DNA of 64,000 nt from Persicaria tinctoria (GCA_037127255.1 JBANSL010000018.1:14667175-14731174); one strand, 5' to 3'. Counted from the first letter of the stretch, positions 29,531 to 40,886 are shown. The notes: generated by a model not told the origin, from the letters alone. Translations and numbers: made by a program.

Positions 29531-30837
29531 AATATAAACCAATATATAAGTTGTATACATACATCTAAGGCTTTCAAGCCAATCTATCGGGATAACACTA
29601 GCTAGCATCAGTTTGTTTCTTCATTTCTTTTGCCATTTGTATAGCAAACACAAAACAAATTGCTTACTTTCTCACATGGATGTCAAAAACTAGGAACATT
29701 ATGAGAGCTAACAAAAAGTACAAATATCTCCAACGGACCAAACTAGAAGATGACTCATAAAATGATTAGGAGACCTATCTCTTCATGAGCAACTGAAATA
29801 AGATCATGTAGCTACTAGATGGCTCTGTTTGAACATCCTATGTCTAAGTGGGACTCCTGCAAATTCAAAAGAATGATGCTCACGGTAAAAAAAAATCTGA
29901 TCAGCAGAAACAGAGTTCACATGGAACACATTTTCTCCTCGATATCACTCCGCAAACCTAACTACAGGTCTATGTATTCTAGCTTCAAACACTCGTAAAC
30001 CAAATAAACCTGTAATCCAAACATGACATCCTCCCTGTACTGATATGAAATTATCCGTTCCTCAAAATGATCAAAATGGATAACGACGTACCGTCGGGAA
30101 TTCAAACAAGGAGAAACACCAAGAGAAGATGTCGGGAAGAATTGAAGGTCGGGGGAGACTCGGCGGGAATAGATATGCGATTTAGGGTTTAGTGGTCGAA
30201 CAGATCTGCAATCGTGCAACAGAAGGCCGGTGAAGAGGAGTCTGATTTTTGTACTAGTGCTGGCTTTGACGATGGCGGTGGCGTCCCTCTTCTTCCTTGA
30301 AGAGCGTCGACCTTCTCCAATCTCCGACCTAGCGCCTGGCGAACGGTGCTCCTGAGACTTTCGGCTGCCTCTCGCAGCCCTCATGAAGATGCCTTTTCTT
30401 TGTTTTTTTTCTTTCTTTAACAAAAGTTAACAGAGTGTTGACGGTTTTTTTTAAAAGCCAACACAGGGGCACGAGGTGGAAAAAGTATAAACCTCAGGGT
30501 TATTTGGCGAAATATATCAAACTTTTGTACACCTTGCGAAAAAAACCTTACCTCAAGGGCACCAGGCGAAATTTCCGTAAAAAAAAAATGTTACCTTTGT
30601 AGAGAGAGGTAACCTTTTCCAACCTCTACTCTAATGTTTGCCTTGCAACCATGAGTTTACCTTTTAAGACCTATAAGGTAATAAAAACTCATGTTTGCAC
30701 ATGGTTTAAAACTCTAAGTAGTTGTTTTCTTCTTGAATAATATGACAAGACAATATGAAGAAGATCTTAAACTTCTCTTTGTTCTTCCTCAAAATCCTCC
30801 CAATATTAGTTGTTTTCGCTGTAATGATCTCAGTTTT

Positions 30838-31380
30838 ACTAACATTGACACATATCCCTTGACTTATTTGCCTATATATTCTTTCGTATTTGCTTCGTTT
30901 CTTTCGTATGATCAGAAGGACAAAGCGAAATTGTGTTCCACTCAGTTGCCTATCTTTTCTGTTACTCAGGCTTCAACGAGAGATCACCTCTACATTCGTT
31001 GTCGGATGAGTGTTGAGTGGAAAATCTCTATGTTTATAGGTCAGTTGCAGGACCCAAATTGGATATGCCTGCATTCGTTTGTAGCACCAATGGAAGAGTC
31101 ATTTAGGCGATTTTAGCCTTTTGAGAGTTGGGTTTTGATTTCGAATGGTTTTTGCTTGATTTCATTAATATCTGTGTTGAATTAAACTATTGTATACTTG
31201 TATTATTGAATTCAACTAAAAAATGTGAGCAAATTTGTGTTTTCTTTTGAATTTTCGATGATTAGTTTATCACTTTGATGTACATGATGATGTCATGAAT
31301 GATGAAAAACTAGCTGATTTAAGTAACTTGTTTCCAAATTTGTGCTTTTCTGTGTATGGGCCACCTTTCAACTGGTATGT
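30838..31380 (+). pseudogene. Internally deleted TIR1-like gene relic (5' leader joined to 3' end)
   Basis: 30,845-30,976 matches the gene D leader at about 41,490-41,618 (CCCTTGACTTATTTGCCTAT; CAGAAGGACAAAGC; CTCAGGCTTCAA). From about 30,973 it switches to the gene A 3' end at 3530 (CAACGAGAGATC, then VAGPxxDMPAFVCSTNG) and runs through the 3' UTR to about 31,375. The join falls in a TCAA shared by both parents. About 1.9 kb of gene body is missing, including the F-box and nearly all LRRs. It also preserves the empty site of the solo LTR at 3917. A dead remnant of a further paralogue. Confidence 0.85.
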
Positions 31381-31597
31381 CGGGTGACAAGTCGGTAGGC
31401 ATAAACCACCTAAACATACAGTACAATAAGAAAAAGTGCGCAAATGAGATAAACAGAAACAAATCCTACAACAAGACGACTTAAGCAAAACTACTCTAAA
31501 AAAATTGAAGACGTCGACGGAGAACGAAGTCAAACACTGCCAAATAGTAGCACCGCGGTCCGCGGGCGAGCGGTCCAACATCTCGACTTACCATGTA
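31381..31597. other. Relic 3' flank
   Basis: Sequence after the TIR1 relic, with no gene visible. It ends at the hAT-like element. Confidence 0.4.
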
Positions 31598-32451
31598 TAG
31601 GGCTGGAAATCATCCGTGGGTGACCGATTCACCCGACCCGATTATACGGGTGAAAACCCGAAAAAAACCGGGTGATGGATGGGTGATGGGTGGGTGAAAT
31701 GGGTGATGGGTGATATGTTTTTCACCCATTACCCGACCCATCACCCGACCCGCTTAACCACCCACTAACCCACCCGATTATTTTAAAAAAAAATTAGTTT
31801 ATAAAAAAATATAGCCTAACGTAACTACATATTTTTCTTTTTTTCTAATTCTATCTTCTCTATTCTCTAATTGTTTTTGTGCAAAAAAAATCTAAAAGAA
31901 TATAAACTTATTTTTATTTAACCTCATATCACATCTTTTAAAAAAAGTTATTTTATTTGTTTTGCATACACGTACCAGTAGAATGTTAACAATTTCACTC
32001 ATTTCAACGACTTAGCAATTTCACTCATTTCAACGACTTAGCATTTAGTGTGTTAAGACATGATTTAGCCAAATTATTTTTTCTTTTTTTAACTATGAGT
32101 TTAGCAAAGGGCTAAAATTCATCTCATTTGATTTGATATTAAACTTTTAATGCTAACTTTGTAAGATGAGGATAATGATATAATGTATGAATAAACCTTT
32201 TATACAATTAATAAGATTTCCACGTTGATGTGGTTTGTGAAAATATCAAATATGATCGATTTCTAAGTATGACCTATGAATTTTTTTTCTTTTAATTTAC
32301 TTCACCCGATTACCCACCCGACCCACCCGACGGATCGGGTGATGGGTGAAATATTAGACTGACGGGTGATGGGTCGGGTGAAATTTTTTTGTGACGGGTC
32401 GAATGAAAAAATGGCTCCACCCATTCATCACCCGACCCATTTCCACCCCTA
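31598..32451. mobile_element. hAT-like element, about 854 bp
   Basis: Left end TAGGGCTGGAAAT; right end (reverse complement) TAGGGGTGGAAAT. Both are followed by CACCCG/CGGGTG-rich subterminal repeats, as in plant hAT MITEs. The interior is AT-rich without transposase. No clear 8-bp duplication is seen (flanks ACCATGTA and TAGGTGGG), so the exact ends are less certain. Confidence 0.75.
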
Positions 32452-33734
32452 TAGGTGGGAAGATATATATATATATATCTTCATTCCACTCCCATCATTT
32501 CATCACACTTTAGATGTGGCAAAGAAAAGGTTGGATTGTGAGAATGACAAGTAGGGTATGAGGATCTATATATAGAGAAAATAGAGGTATATAGCCCACT
32601 TTTGATGTGGGACAGAAATATGAGATATGAAAGAAAATGTGAGAAATTGATGTTTAAGTATATGATGTAAAATGTAATGTAATTAAAGTCTTTGATTATA
32701 TGGTGGAATATAATGTAATTTAAGTATTTGGATTATATGATGTAACATATAATATAATTAAAGTGTTTACCTCTTAGGATTTAATGAAATGAATAACACA
32801 TGGTGATGAAACATCATGATACAATATATCAAGTTATGTTGGATTAATCTTTCTATTTAATTTAATTGATAGTTGTGTTGATCCATTAATCAATCATAAG
32901 TATTTTATTTTACTTGCATTATTATGTTAATTTATTGATCAATGATTTCAAATCTAGGTTTTTCGTCATATAGATATGTTAAACTTTCTCGTTTAAAGTT
33001 GAATTAGCCACATGTTATGTATACATTTAATGATGATGTTATTAGAATTACATACTTGGGTTGCTTGTTATGACATGAAAAGACACATTGAAAAAGTATT
33101 GCCAATATTAAATTTCATTCTTGTGTTTGAAAATCCGAAGTTCTATATCATTTTGAAAATAAACGAAAACTCGACATTAAGGATACTATACAAGTGTAAC
33201 GGCTTTATCAATAACAATATTTGTATTATTTGAAATTATATCATAAAGACTCCTAACTTAGTATCATATAGAATGATATAGAATGATTTAATAGTGGATC
33301 CACCAAATAACACAAATGTTTAAGGTATTTTGTTGAACTTCACACTTTCTTGTTACCCGTTCGTTATTTCTTTCATAATTGATAGGTAAAATATTTTTTT
33401 TTTAAATAATATTTATATAAAGTGTAGTACTAGTGTTTGTATATGTTAAAAATTTATGAGTATGGATTGACATGAAAAAACCGAATGGTAGAGATTGAAG
33501 ACATGGTGTAGTTTATACCCTTGTTCTTGTCCCACATTGAAAACTAGAGGAAAGAGGGGGTGCTAAGTCTATAAAAGGATAAGCATTGGGTGCTAAGTCT
33601 CACATTGTCATTGCATATTAGTTTATGTAATATTATGAATATTACGAATTATTCTAAGAATAATTTATATAATTTACATAATAATTATAAATTTATTTTA
33701 TTAAAAATAAATTTTTCAAAAAAAATATTTTAAA
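32452..33734. other. Intergenic, no gene recognised
   Basis: AT-rich. Contains TATA-rich runs, CCCACATTG-type motifs and a short duplication (GGTGCTAAGTCT at about 33,558 and 33,589) near TATAAAAGGATAAGC, which is vaguely LTR-like. No coding similarity is visible. Confidence 0.4.
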
Positions 33735-33882
33735 ATGGCGGGTTGACCCGGTGGTTATCTTTTCCCCGACCCTGACCTTCAACCCGAGCCGACCCTTGGA
33801 TCCGTGGACCCTGACCCGACGGGTCACCGACCCGACGGATCACAGGTCGACCCGCTCGACCCGTGACCCGTGGCCATGTCTA
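33735..33882. mobile_element. hAT-like element end fragment
   Basis: Dense GACCCG/CGGGTC repeats ending CCCGTGGCCATGTCTAA, the appearance of a plant hAT subterminal region. The opposite end was not found. Confidence 0.45.
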
Positions 33883-34274
33883 ACAGAGAAACCTTTGGTA
33901 AATGACTCCGATGGATATTGAGGGATGAAAATACCATAAATGTATGGTCTAACCGTCTAACCCCTGGATAAACAATCTCCCGCTCCAATGCTATCAAGGA
34001 AATCATGATCCTAATATTAAGGTGGCCCGTCTGTTCAATTCTCAAAGACAATGGAATATTCATTGTTATGACAACTCTTCCCCCTCCTCCCCCATGTAGT
34101 TCTTGCCAATCTGGGGAGTGGGGGCATTATTAGGGACAATACGTTCTAGGTGATCGATATCTTTCAGCATAAAGAAAGATCGGGATCCGTCCTTTCGACA
34201 GAAGCTTCAACCTTTTGCTTGGGGGTACGTAAAGCTACCGAGAAAGGATTAACGAAGGTGATGTGGAAGCGTGA

Positions 34275-35642
34275 TGAGGCATATTTTGTTAGGCATTATA
34301 GAGTAGTTTTAGTTGCATTTCATAGGTGTTTGGTTATGTTTTAGAGTTAATTGCATATTATACTCTTTTAGTGGTAAAGTTCGGAAACTACGCTATTTTA
34401 TTGGATTTATGCAGATTCGTAGTGCCGACATGGGGAGAAGCTTGGGAAGAGACCAAAGAGGATGTAAAAAGAGCAAGGAACAAGCCAAAGAAGGATTAAT
34501 TAGAAGGCGATTTGGGAAGCAAAGGAGCACAAGAACAAGAGTGGAAACGAAGCACATGGAGAAATCGTCTCTTTAAGGTTCTGAGAAGTTGGATTCAGCT
34601 TATGGGTTCTTTATGAGAGTTGTAGTCCTTGAAAAGAGTTTTCCAACGCATATTCATATGCATCAATCGAACAAATGATGACTCCAGAAAGTGCATTACA
34701 AGTTCAGTCTACGAAGTTGTCAATCTGTAAGAGCAGCGCCCGCCGTCCCTTCAGATCCAGATATGCGCAAGCGGCCCAATTTCTATCTTTGTGGAAACTC
34801 TTTCTATCTATTCTATGGTTTTTGGTCGACGGTTTTGAGCCTTATATTAGACCTATTTTCATTATTCGTTCATAATCTAACATTCTAACATTGATACATT
34901 CAACCCCTTTTCTCTGTTCAATTCATTAGTTTAGGTTTTGTTTTCCATTCAAGAGAAGGGATTTAGGTAAGCCATGCTTGGTTAATTCTCCGTTGTTTTC
35001 ATCTACACTTTTGAGATTTGGTTGGTTGTTTGTGAGTTTCTAATGAAGTATTATTTCTCTCTTTAATATCTTTCGATCTCCCTTGCGATTATATATTGAT
35101 GATGTTATTGTGATTGATCACCATGATAGTATCTTGCTAGGTATTTGTTTTTTCGTCATTGAATGAATTCCGTAGTAGCATGCTTAAGATTATGAGAACC
35201 TTCGTTTGATCATGATTAAGTAGGGATTTTGACATATGTCTTAAACATCGGTTTTCTTGCATACTTGGTGTTATTCATATGCCTAGATTCTTAGGAACTT
35301 GTGTTATCTTTATGTTAAATTTTTGTTTGTGCTTAGGATGCATAAAGGTGTAAGGGATTAATTATGCTCTTTGTGTTTTAATCTATTCAAACTAAGATAG
35401 GAGTAATTCGCAGAGAACACTTTAATTGGATTCAACGATCAATAATACCAGCTAATGTCGAGAATTTGTGGATGGAAACATCTCTTTTATCTATCATTTG
35501 CATTTGTTTAGATTGGTTATTTTATTTACTTTATTCCCATATTTTGCCTTTCAATCAATAACCGCACAATTCTTGGAAATACTTGTTTCTCTTTGGGATC
35601 GACCCCTTAATTATTTGAGAATTATTTTGATAAGGGAAATCA
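34275..35642. mobile_element. Solo-LTR-like insertion in LINE, about 1.37 kb
   Basis: The LINE RNase H reading is interrupted exactly here. The insert starts near TGAGGCATATTTTGTTAGG and ends GGGAAATCA. It has the features of a Gypsy-type LTR end (CTTTGGGATCGACCCCTTAA). No internal coding region. A matching 5-bp target duplication could not be found, so boundaries are approximate. Confidence 0.6.
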
Positions 35643-35837
35643 ACGACTTTCCCTCCGTCAAAGCGATTAATGATAGCACCAAGGTCGGTTGGGAGATCTA
35701 CGGAAAGATTGAGAACGATCAATCGAATTCCGATATTGCTTCAGAGAATCAAATGCAGTAGTTGGTTATATTGCTAGATTTAGGGGTATATGTAACATGT
35801 CAACTCTCCACTTGCACGGGGATTTCTATAACATCAT

Positions 35838-36361
35838 TACTGAAATCTCCTGGGACTCTGGATCGAGGGCCGTGTGCACACGTGCACCCATGTGTTAATA
35901 GTCTAGCACATAACTCAAGCGGGGTTCCATCCTAAAACCAATTGGCAATATGAGAAGTAATCCACTAGCTTATATACTAAAGCTTCTTTGTTCATATTAT
36001 CAATGTGGGATCTTTGTCTCTTCACATTCTCTCAACACGCCCCCACAAGTGCAACTAGGGTCGTTTTTCGCCTCTAGTTGAGACTTGGACAATGAGTCTA
36101 GCATCTCATTCTCTTTTTAGGTAACATAGGATCGAGAGTCGAGCCGTTTGGCTTTTCCGCTCTGATACCATACTGAAGTCCGTTGGGACTCGAGATTGGG
36201 GGTCGTGTGCACATCTGCGTCCATGCGCTAATAGCTTAACACATAAGCCGATCAAGCGGGGTTCCATCATAAAACCAATTGACATTAGGAGGAGTAATCC
36301 CCTAGCTTATATACTAAGGCTTCTTTGTGTGAGATCTTTGTCTCTTCACATTCTCTCAACA
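35838..36361 (-). mobile_element. TRIM retrotransposon, 524 bp
   Basis: Two direct terminal repeats, 35,838-36,037 and 36,171-36,361 (about 200 and 191 bp), enclose 133 bp. On the minus strand the repeat starts TGTTGAGAGAATGTGAAGAG. The primer-binding site TGGTATCAGAGC (initiator Met-tRNA) follows the 5' repeat directly, and a purine-rich GTGGGGGCG precedes the 3' repeat. A 5-bp duplication ATCAT flanks it (35,833-35,837 and 36,362-36,366). There is no coding capacity, as expected for TRIMs. Confidence 0.93.
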
Positions 36362-36437
36362 ATCATTCGTAGGGATGATTACGAATGAGCTTTGCCTTGG
36401 CAAGACATTCTACTGTTTGTCTACTGTAAAAAAAAAA

Positions 36438-36823
36438 AGAAGAAGAAGAAGAAGGTATGGATAGGGCTAGGGATAACAAAACAAACAAGCACAAGGTGAA
36501 ACACACAAGACATATAAACTAAATTAGTTTTGTTTCCTCCATCAACCGACCAAAAAAAAGGATAATATATGGATTTTCATTACTACCATCCTCTCTCAAC
36601 TTTTTATACAAAATTAGTTTTGTTTCCTCCATTTCAATCACTCATTTGAACAATGAGTAAGTGAGTAACCATATTCCCTATAATCCTCTAATTATTACAT
36701 TTCTTATCTTATTTTTCATACAAAAATATCATTCTTACGGTCTTACCTCATTTAGATATATTTTCCTATACAAAATTGGTTTTCATTTCGTTTCAAACGA
36801 TCCCTTAGATATCTTCCGGAATA
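36438..36823. other. Intergenic
   Basis: Begins with a GAA microsatellite (about 36,438-36,453), then AT-rich DNA in which AAAATTAGTTTTGTTTCCTCC occurs twice (about 36,520 and 36,610). No gene is visible. Confidence 0.5.
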
Positions 36824-37041
36824 CTCCCTTCGTAACATAATAATTGGCCTTTTGATCAATTTCACACTTTTTAAGAAAGCTAAAAATAAAAATAAGAATA
36901 GGTATTGGTAAAATTTTAGAAAATAAATAATGTGGAAAAAAATGGACCAATGAAAAAAAAAATAGTATGTTGTTCAAAGGGACAAATACTTTGTTACATG
37001 AAAAAGTGGTTGAAAGGCCAATTATTTCATTACGGATGGAG
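36824..37041. mobile_element. Stowaway MITE, 218 bp
   Basis: Left end CTCCCTTCGTAACATAATAA; right end (reverse complement) CTCCATCCGTAATGAAATAA. Both continue TTGGCCTTT. TA duplications lie at 36,822-36,823 and 37,042-37,043. Confidence 0.93.
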
Positions 37042-37071
37042 TATTAAACGAAAGATGTGATGCTGTGACTA

Positions 37072-37400
37072 GGGGTATTATTCGAGCCGAACGATTCGAG
37101 TTTGACATGTTCAAGCTTGTTTCGTTTGTTAAACGAGCTCAAGCCGAGTCGAGCCAAATTTTTAGACGGGTGTATTTTTTTTGTTCAAGCTTGACTTGTT
37201 TAGGAAATGAATGAGCTCGAGCCGAGCTTTATGCATTTCTACTTAGTCATAATATATTAACTTAAAAAAAAAATTAGAAACCTCATAAAATTCGAGTTAT
37301 TCGATCTTTAATCAAACGAGCCGAACTTTCATCCAAACTTAAAATACTGTTGAAGCTCAACTTGTTTAAACAAGTGATCGAGATCATAGTTTGAAGTCCT
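37072..37400. mobile_element. hAT-like element or fragment
   Basis: Starts TAGGGGTATTATTCGAGCCG with repeated GAGCTCGAGCCGAG/TTCAAGCTTG motifs. A related segment sits in each PIG-V repeat unit (for example 53,330-53,460). The right end is not defined. Confidence 0.5.
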
Positions 37401-37557
37401 CGATCTAATCGATTCAACGCTCCCCAAGAAATCGGCGAATGCGTTTCCGCTCCCGCCAAAAGATCCGCTCCGAAATTGCTCACCTTCAGTTTCTCCTCAC
37501 CTGAATTTGCGTTTGATTTTGGTTGATTATTAGTTTTGTGCGGCTGGATCGAGAGAG

Positions 37558-37722
37558 AGGAATGTGTACAAATCAGCTACAGGTGCTCGCACAGCGAAGT
37601 TGCTGTATCAACCTGCCGAGGTTCATGGCGGCCGTCAACTTCAACGGCGAGGTTAATTGCACTCATTGTTCTCTCCAATCGCGCCACCGCACTCTTTCGC
37701 CGCTTCAATTTCGGTCAGTTTT
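37558..37722 (+). pseudogene. dsRNA-binding protein (DRB-like) fragment, second copy
   Basis: Near-identical to the fragment upstream of gene B: MCTNQLQ, LAQRSC, NLPRFMAAVNFNGE. It belongs to the segmental duplication 8,448-12,400 versus 37,414-41,410. Same interpretation and doubts as the first copy. Confidence 0.55.
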
Positions 37723-38115
37723 GTTTTTGATCTTTCGTGGCTGAAAAGTCTAAAAAGTTGAATTAGGGTTTTATGGAATTTTGTGGCATTTTCGTTTTCC
37801 TGAAGTGATTGGATGTTTAGTTTGAACGGGAGCTCAACTTTGATTGTTTATCCGCGGATATTGAAATTCGTAAACCCCGTTCAAATGCTGATCACTTGAT
37901 CCAGGAAAAAGATTGCAGTGACCGCAAAGAGCATTACTCGTCTCCTGATGGCTGATTGGAATTAGTTAGCCTTGTTGAATGATGCATCACCTTCCCCTTC
38001 ATCCCACATTCCTCCCCCTCAGTTTTCTGCAATTTTGACAATTTCCGGTCTTCGTTTCAGTAAATATTTAAATTCGTTTTTTACTTCGTTTCTTTCCTGT
38101 GGATAGAAAGGGCCG

Positions 38116-38128
38116 AGTTCAACTATAT
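38116..38128 (+). promoter_or_regulatory. Putative TATA box of gene C
   Basis: AACTATATATTTG, at the same distance from the start as in gene B. Confidence 0.5.
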
Positions 38129-38259
38129 ATTTGAGCTCAGCCTCAATGCTCAATCACTTCTAACCAGATCCCTCATTCCCCTCTGTCTCAAACCCGAATC
38201 TCCAATTTGAAGAGAAACCAAAACGATAAAAAGAAAAACCTCAAGTGGAGACACAAACG

Positions 38260-40886
38260 ATGCCTTCATTCCCAGAAGAGGCACTCCAACACGTACTCTC
38301 CTTCATCTCCTCCCACACTGATCGCAACTCCGTCTCCTTGGTCAGCAAATCATGGTACGACATCGAACGGGGGTGCAGGCACCTCGTGTTCATTGGAAAC
38401 TGCTATGCTGTCAGCCCTCCAATCTTGATCCGACGGTTCACCGAAGTCCGATCAATCACCATCAAGGGTAAGAACATCTTTGCGGATTACGACTTACTAT
38501 CAGAAGGGTGGGGGGCCAATGCTCTGCCGTGGATTGCGGCTCTGGTGGAGGCATATCCGGCGATGGAGGAGATCAGGATGAAGAGGATGGTGATCACTTG
38601 TGAGGGTTTGGAGTTGATTGGGAGGAAGCTTAAGAATTTGAAGGTTTTGTTTTTGCACAAATGTGAAGGGGTTTCAACTGATGGCTTGGCCTTCATTGCT
38701 GCCAACTGCAGGTCTGACATCCATCATCTTGTTCTAGTAGTTGTGTATCATAATGTTTTTTATTACCTTTAATGGTGACCATATGTGTGCCTAATTCCAT
38801 GATAATTATTTTTCGCTGGCATTTTTGAATTTGATTAGTCAATGCCTCTTTTTGCTGGAACTGTTACTACTTAAACCGGAAAACTGGGTTTCCCTGAGAC
38901 GTCTCTCTGTTTCTTATTAACCAAGTTCTTACATTGATTTATCTCTGCATTTTGTGCCAATTTTTGCAATGAATTTTTATTCTCGGCTTGACAGTTCTGA
39001 TAAATGGATTATGTTCTAACCATCTAGGACAGCTAGGTCTTCAGTTGTGATCTAATAATGTATTGGAGTGTATAAGGGAGGTTTTGTAGTCTAATCTGCT
39101 GAGATGACGTGAAAGCGTAGGTAAATGCAGGCTTGAAGATTTTGTGATTAAAAAAAGACATTGGAAATTGATTCATTACTTTATGGAGAAAATTTTGCTC
39201 TCCTAGTCTTTCAATTCTTCTTCAGTGTTATTTCTAATTTTCTATCTGACAATCTCCCGTGTTTCTCAATGTTGCAGGAATTTGAGAATACTTGACTTAT
39301 GCGAGAGTGAAGTAGACGATCTGGGTGGAAATTGGATCTCTCTTTTTCCAAATTCTTACACCTCTTTGGAAGTTCTCAATATTCACCACCTAAAATCCGA
39401 GTTGCCCTTCTCCACTTTGGAGTGTTTGGTGGGCAGAAGTCCTAATCTAAAAGCACTCCGAGTAAATCATTCCTACCCCCTTGAGAAGCTCGCAGACCTT
39501 CTACTGAAGGCTCCTCAGCTAGCTGATCTCGGAATTGGTTTGCTTACAATGGAGCCTTGCCCTGAAGCCTTTACAAAGCTCACTAGGGCCTTTTCCGGAT
39601 GCAAGGAACTCAAGAGCCTCTCTGGGATGTGGGATGTCAACCCATACTACTTACCGGCTATGTATCCTATATGTCCAGGGCTCACTTCTTTGAACTTGAG
39701 ATATGCCACCCTACGCTGCCCTGACCTCGTTAAACTACTACGCCATTGTTCAAACCTGCAGCGCCTCTTGGTAAGTAGAGCATATCTGAACTCTTCAGAT
39801 GTATGACTTTAATGCAATAATACCATAAAAAATGAGACTGTGTTACATACTAAAGTCAGCTCTAGAACTCTTTTTATGTGGAAAGAATGAAGCTACAAGA
39901 TAATAGAAAATTTTCTGCCTGTAACTTTACTTCAATCTATCTCCCAGTCGTAACAAAATTCTGAAATACTTGACACTAAACTCGACAAAGCATTACAGGT
40001 GCTAGATTACATTGAAGATCACGGGCTTCAGGTGTTAGCTAAATCATGCAAGGAGATGCAAGAGCTGAGGGTGATTTTTTCTGACCCATATGACACAGAC
40101 CCAAGCATCAATCTAACTGAGCGAGGTCTTGTATCTGTTGCTGTGGGCTGTCCTAAACTTCATTCTATTCTATACTGCTGCAACCAGATGTCAAATGCAG
40201 CTCTGCTTGCAGTTGCCAATCACAAGCCAAATCTTACATACTTTCGGCTATGCATCAATGAGCCACAGCTTCCCGACTACCTAACCCACCAGCCACTAGA
40301 CAATGGCTTTGGTGCCATCCTTGAGGGCTGCAAGAACCTAAAACGCCTCTTGATTACTGGCCTTTTCACAGACCGACTGCTTCAGCACATTGGGACCCAT
40401 GGCAAGAAACTTGAGATGCTTGGCCTTAGTTTTGGGGAGAACAGTGATTTGGGGCTTCATTATATCCTCTCAGGATGCAGTAATCTTAGAAAGTTAATGA
40501 TCCGGGACTGCCCATTTGATGGTCAAGCACTGCTGGCAAATTCCAACAGGCTGGAGAGGATGCAGTCCCTTTGGTTGTGGTCCTGCCCAGTGAGCTATCA
40601 AGCATGCAAGCTTCTCGGGAAGAAGCACCCGAGGCTCAATGTTGAGGTCATTAATATGAAAGGGTTTTCACAATTACATTCCATGACAGACGAGTATCAT
40701 GTAGAAAATCTCTATGTTTATAGGACAGTTGCAGGACCCAGGCTGGATATGCCTGAATTTGTTCAGAATGCAAATCAGGGACATGGGCCTATTGAAAGAA
40801 AAGGATGGCAACAGATTAAGGATTCCCTGAATCTTGTGGGGGATGTAAGCTGCTCGAGGAAACAAGCATCAGAGACTGAATACTGA
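38260..40886 (+). CDS. TIR1/AFB-like F-box LRR protein, start and stop codons shifted (gene C)
   Basis: Exons 38,260-38,711, 39,278-39,770 and 39,999-40,886 encode 610 aa. The gene B initiator position is GTG here (38,245), so the first usable ATG is five codons later (MPSFPEEALQH), still ahead of the F-box. At the 3' end the gene B stop TGA is GGA, adding 35 residues that read through the duplicated exon 3 relic. In TIR1 numbering R403 and R489 stay. H78I, F82Y, F351Y, F380C, S438L, S462G, V463L, A464S, E487M, R401Y and R509Q are changed; F79 is kept. Intron positions are as in TIR1. The frame is otherwise intact. The inferred role is as for gene B. Whether the altered ends are tolerated is unknown. 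Confidence 0.85.
40554..40575 (+). promoter_or_regulatory. Degenerate miR393 site in gene C
   Basis: ATGCAGTCCCTTTGGT keeps pairing at miRNA positions 2-10 but is mismatched at 1 and 12, with a wobble at 11. Intermediate between genes A and B. Confidence 0.45.

Larger units (their letters stand above)
27398..30577. mobile_element. Non-autonomous MULE, 3,180 bp
   Basis: Long inverted ends (over 100 bp). The left begins CGGAATTTTCGCCTGGTGCC and the right (reverse complement) CGGAAATTTCGCCTGGTGCC. Both continue through GTGTACAAAAGTTT-like sequence. The 9-bp duplication TAAAAAAAA lies at 27,389-27,397 and 30,578-30,586, with the caveat that it is low complexity. No transposase is seen. Interior frames (27,898-28,245 plus; 29,962-30,423 minus) match nothing I recognise. 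It contains two tRNA-like sequences in inverted orientation. Confidence 0.87.
33890..36437 (+). mobile_element. LINE 3' end split by an LTR and a TRIM
   Basis: The left part reads (34,180-34,275) VLSTEASTFCLGVRKATEKG, then LTKVMWKRD. The right part (35,645 on) reads DFPSVKAINDSTKVGWEI. Together they form one RNase H (RVT_3) region of a plant LINE. The 3' end, with ALPWQDILLFVYC, lies after the TRIM and ends in poly-A at about 36,427-36,437. A further upstream stretch (about 33,900-34,080) resembles the reverse-transcriptase tail in broken frames. Confidence 0.7.

Noticed and set aside
29962..30423. 153-codon minus-strand frame in the 3.2-kb MULE as a real gene
   Set aside because: Basic, low-complexity start and no recognisable domain. 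Part of it overlaps the terminal-repeat side of the element.
31598..32451. 8-bp duplication for the hAT-like element
   Set aside because: ACCATGTA and TAGGTGGG differ. The family call rests on the inverted ends and subterminal repeats.
34275..35642. Confident 5-bp target duplication for the LTR-like insert
   Set aside because: Flanks CGTGA and ACGAC do not match. The insertion is supported by the split LINE reading frame only.
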